Shown here piece after piece: positions 12,959 to 12,976 of a DNA stretch of 12,976 nt. The number at the start of each line of letters is the position of its first letter. Positions within the stretch are counted from its first letter, which is position 1. Below the pieces are notes generated by a model. It was given only the letters and a program-made list of their open reading frames with translations, had not been told where the DNA came from and ran no database searches. A program made the position numbers and the translations under genes. Location: the NCBI GenBank assembly GCA_021806765.1, contig JAJZQR010000145.1:1-12976 (forward strand). Direction: 5' to 3'. The stretch comes from Chloroflexota bacterium (GTDB taxonomy: Bacteria > Chloroflexota > UBA6077).

Positions 12959-12976
12959 GGCCGAAACCCGACGGGG

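Noticed and set aside
1..12976. CRISPR arrays, insertion sequences, integrase genes
   Set aside because: No regularly spaced repeats, no transposase or recombinase motifs and no terminal inverted repeats were seen on either strand.

Overview
This 13 kb window is GC-rich bacterial chromosome, coded mostly on the minus strand. High GC, short intergenic gaps, GTG and TTG starts with good ribosome-binding sites, peptidoglycan genes (murB and a GH73 wall hydrolase) and a two-unit DUF4389 membrane protein would fit a Chloroflexota-like or other high-GC terrestrial/thermal bacterium. That assignment is an inference; nothing here fixes the phylum.

Left part (1-5661). The 5' end of an adenine deaminase gene runs off the left edge. 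A divergent plus-strand gene follows for a direct-reversal DNA repair protein (AraC helix-turn-helix fused to O6-methylguanine-DNA methyltransferase, without the Ada zinc domain). It converges on a murB-pepF pair read from the right, with a perfect 32-bp palindrome in the gap. Upstream of murB is a secreted or membrane-anchored GH73 N-acetylglucosaminidase. Its GTG start at 5403 is fixed by an AGGAGG site, and its leader is long, partly GC-rich and foldable and partly AT-rich.

Middle part (5923-9513). A plus-strand lipoprotein of the PF04185 phosphoesterase family converges on a DUF4389 membrane protein. The 19-bp gap between the two stop codons is entirely a perfect stem-loop. Next come proC and nudC on the minus strand, probably co-transcribed as nudC-proC: proline synthesis and NAD(H)/NAD-capped RNA hydrolysis.

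Right part (9795-12284) looks like an accessory patch. From its promoter end it holds a frameshifted or chimeric PD-(D/E)XK nuclease gene with an excellent promoter, a protein that may have a uracil-DNA-glycosylase fold, a possible small coupled ORF, an extra HicB-type antitoxin, and a hicB-hicA pair joined by an abutting TAG/GTG. All are on the minus strand and close together.

Right edge. A complete tRNA-Asp (anticodon GTC) has its own promoter and Rho-independent terminator. Pointing the other way is a near-consensus sigma-70 promoter (TTGACA-17-TAATAT), followed within about 140 nt by a strong intrinsic terminator. A 9-nt segment inside this transcript can pair with one just beyond the terminator. 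This unassigned RNA (leader, attenuator or small RNA) is the most interesting unexplained element, followed by the chimeric nuclease and the double-HicB toxin-antitoxin cluster.
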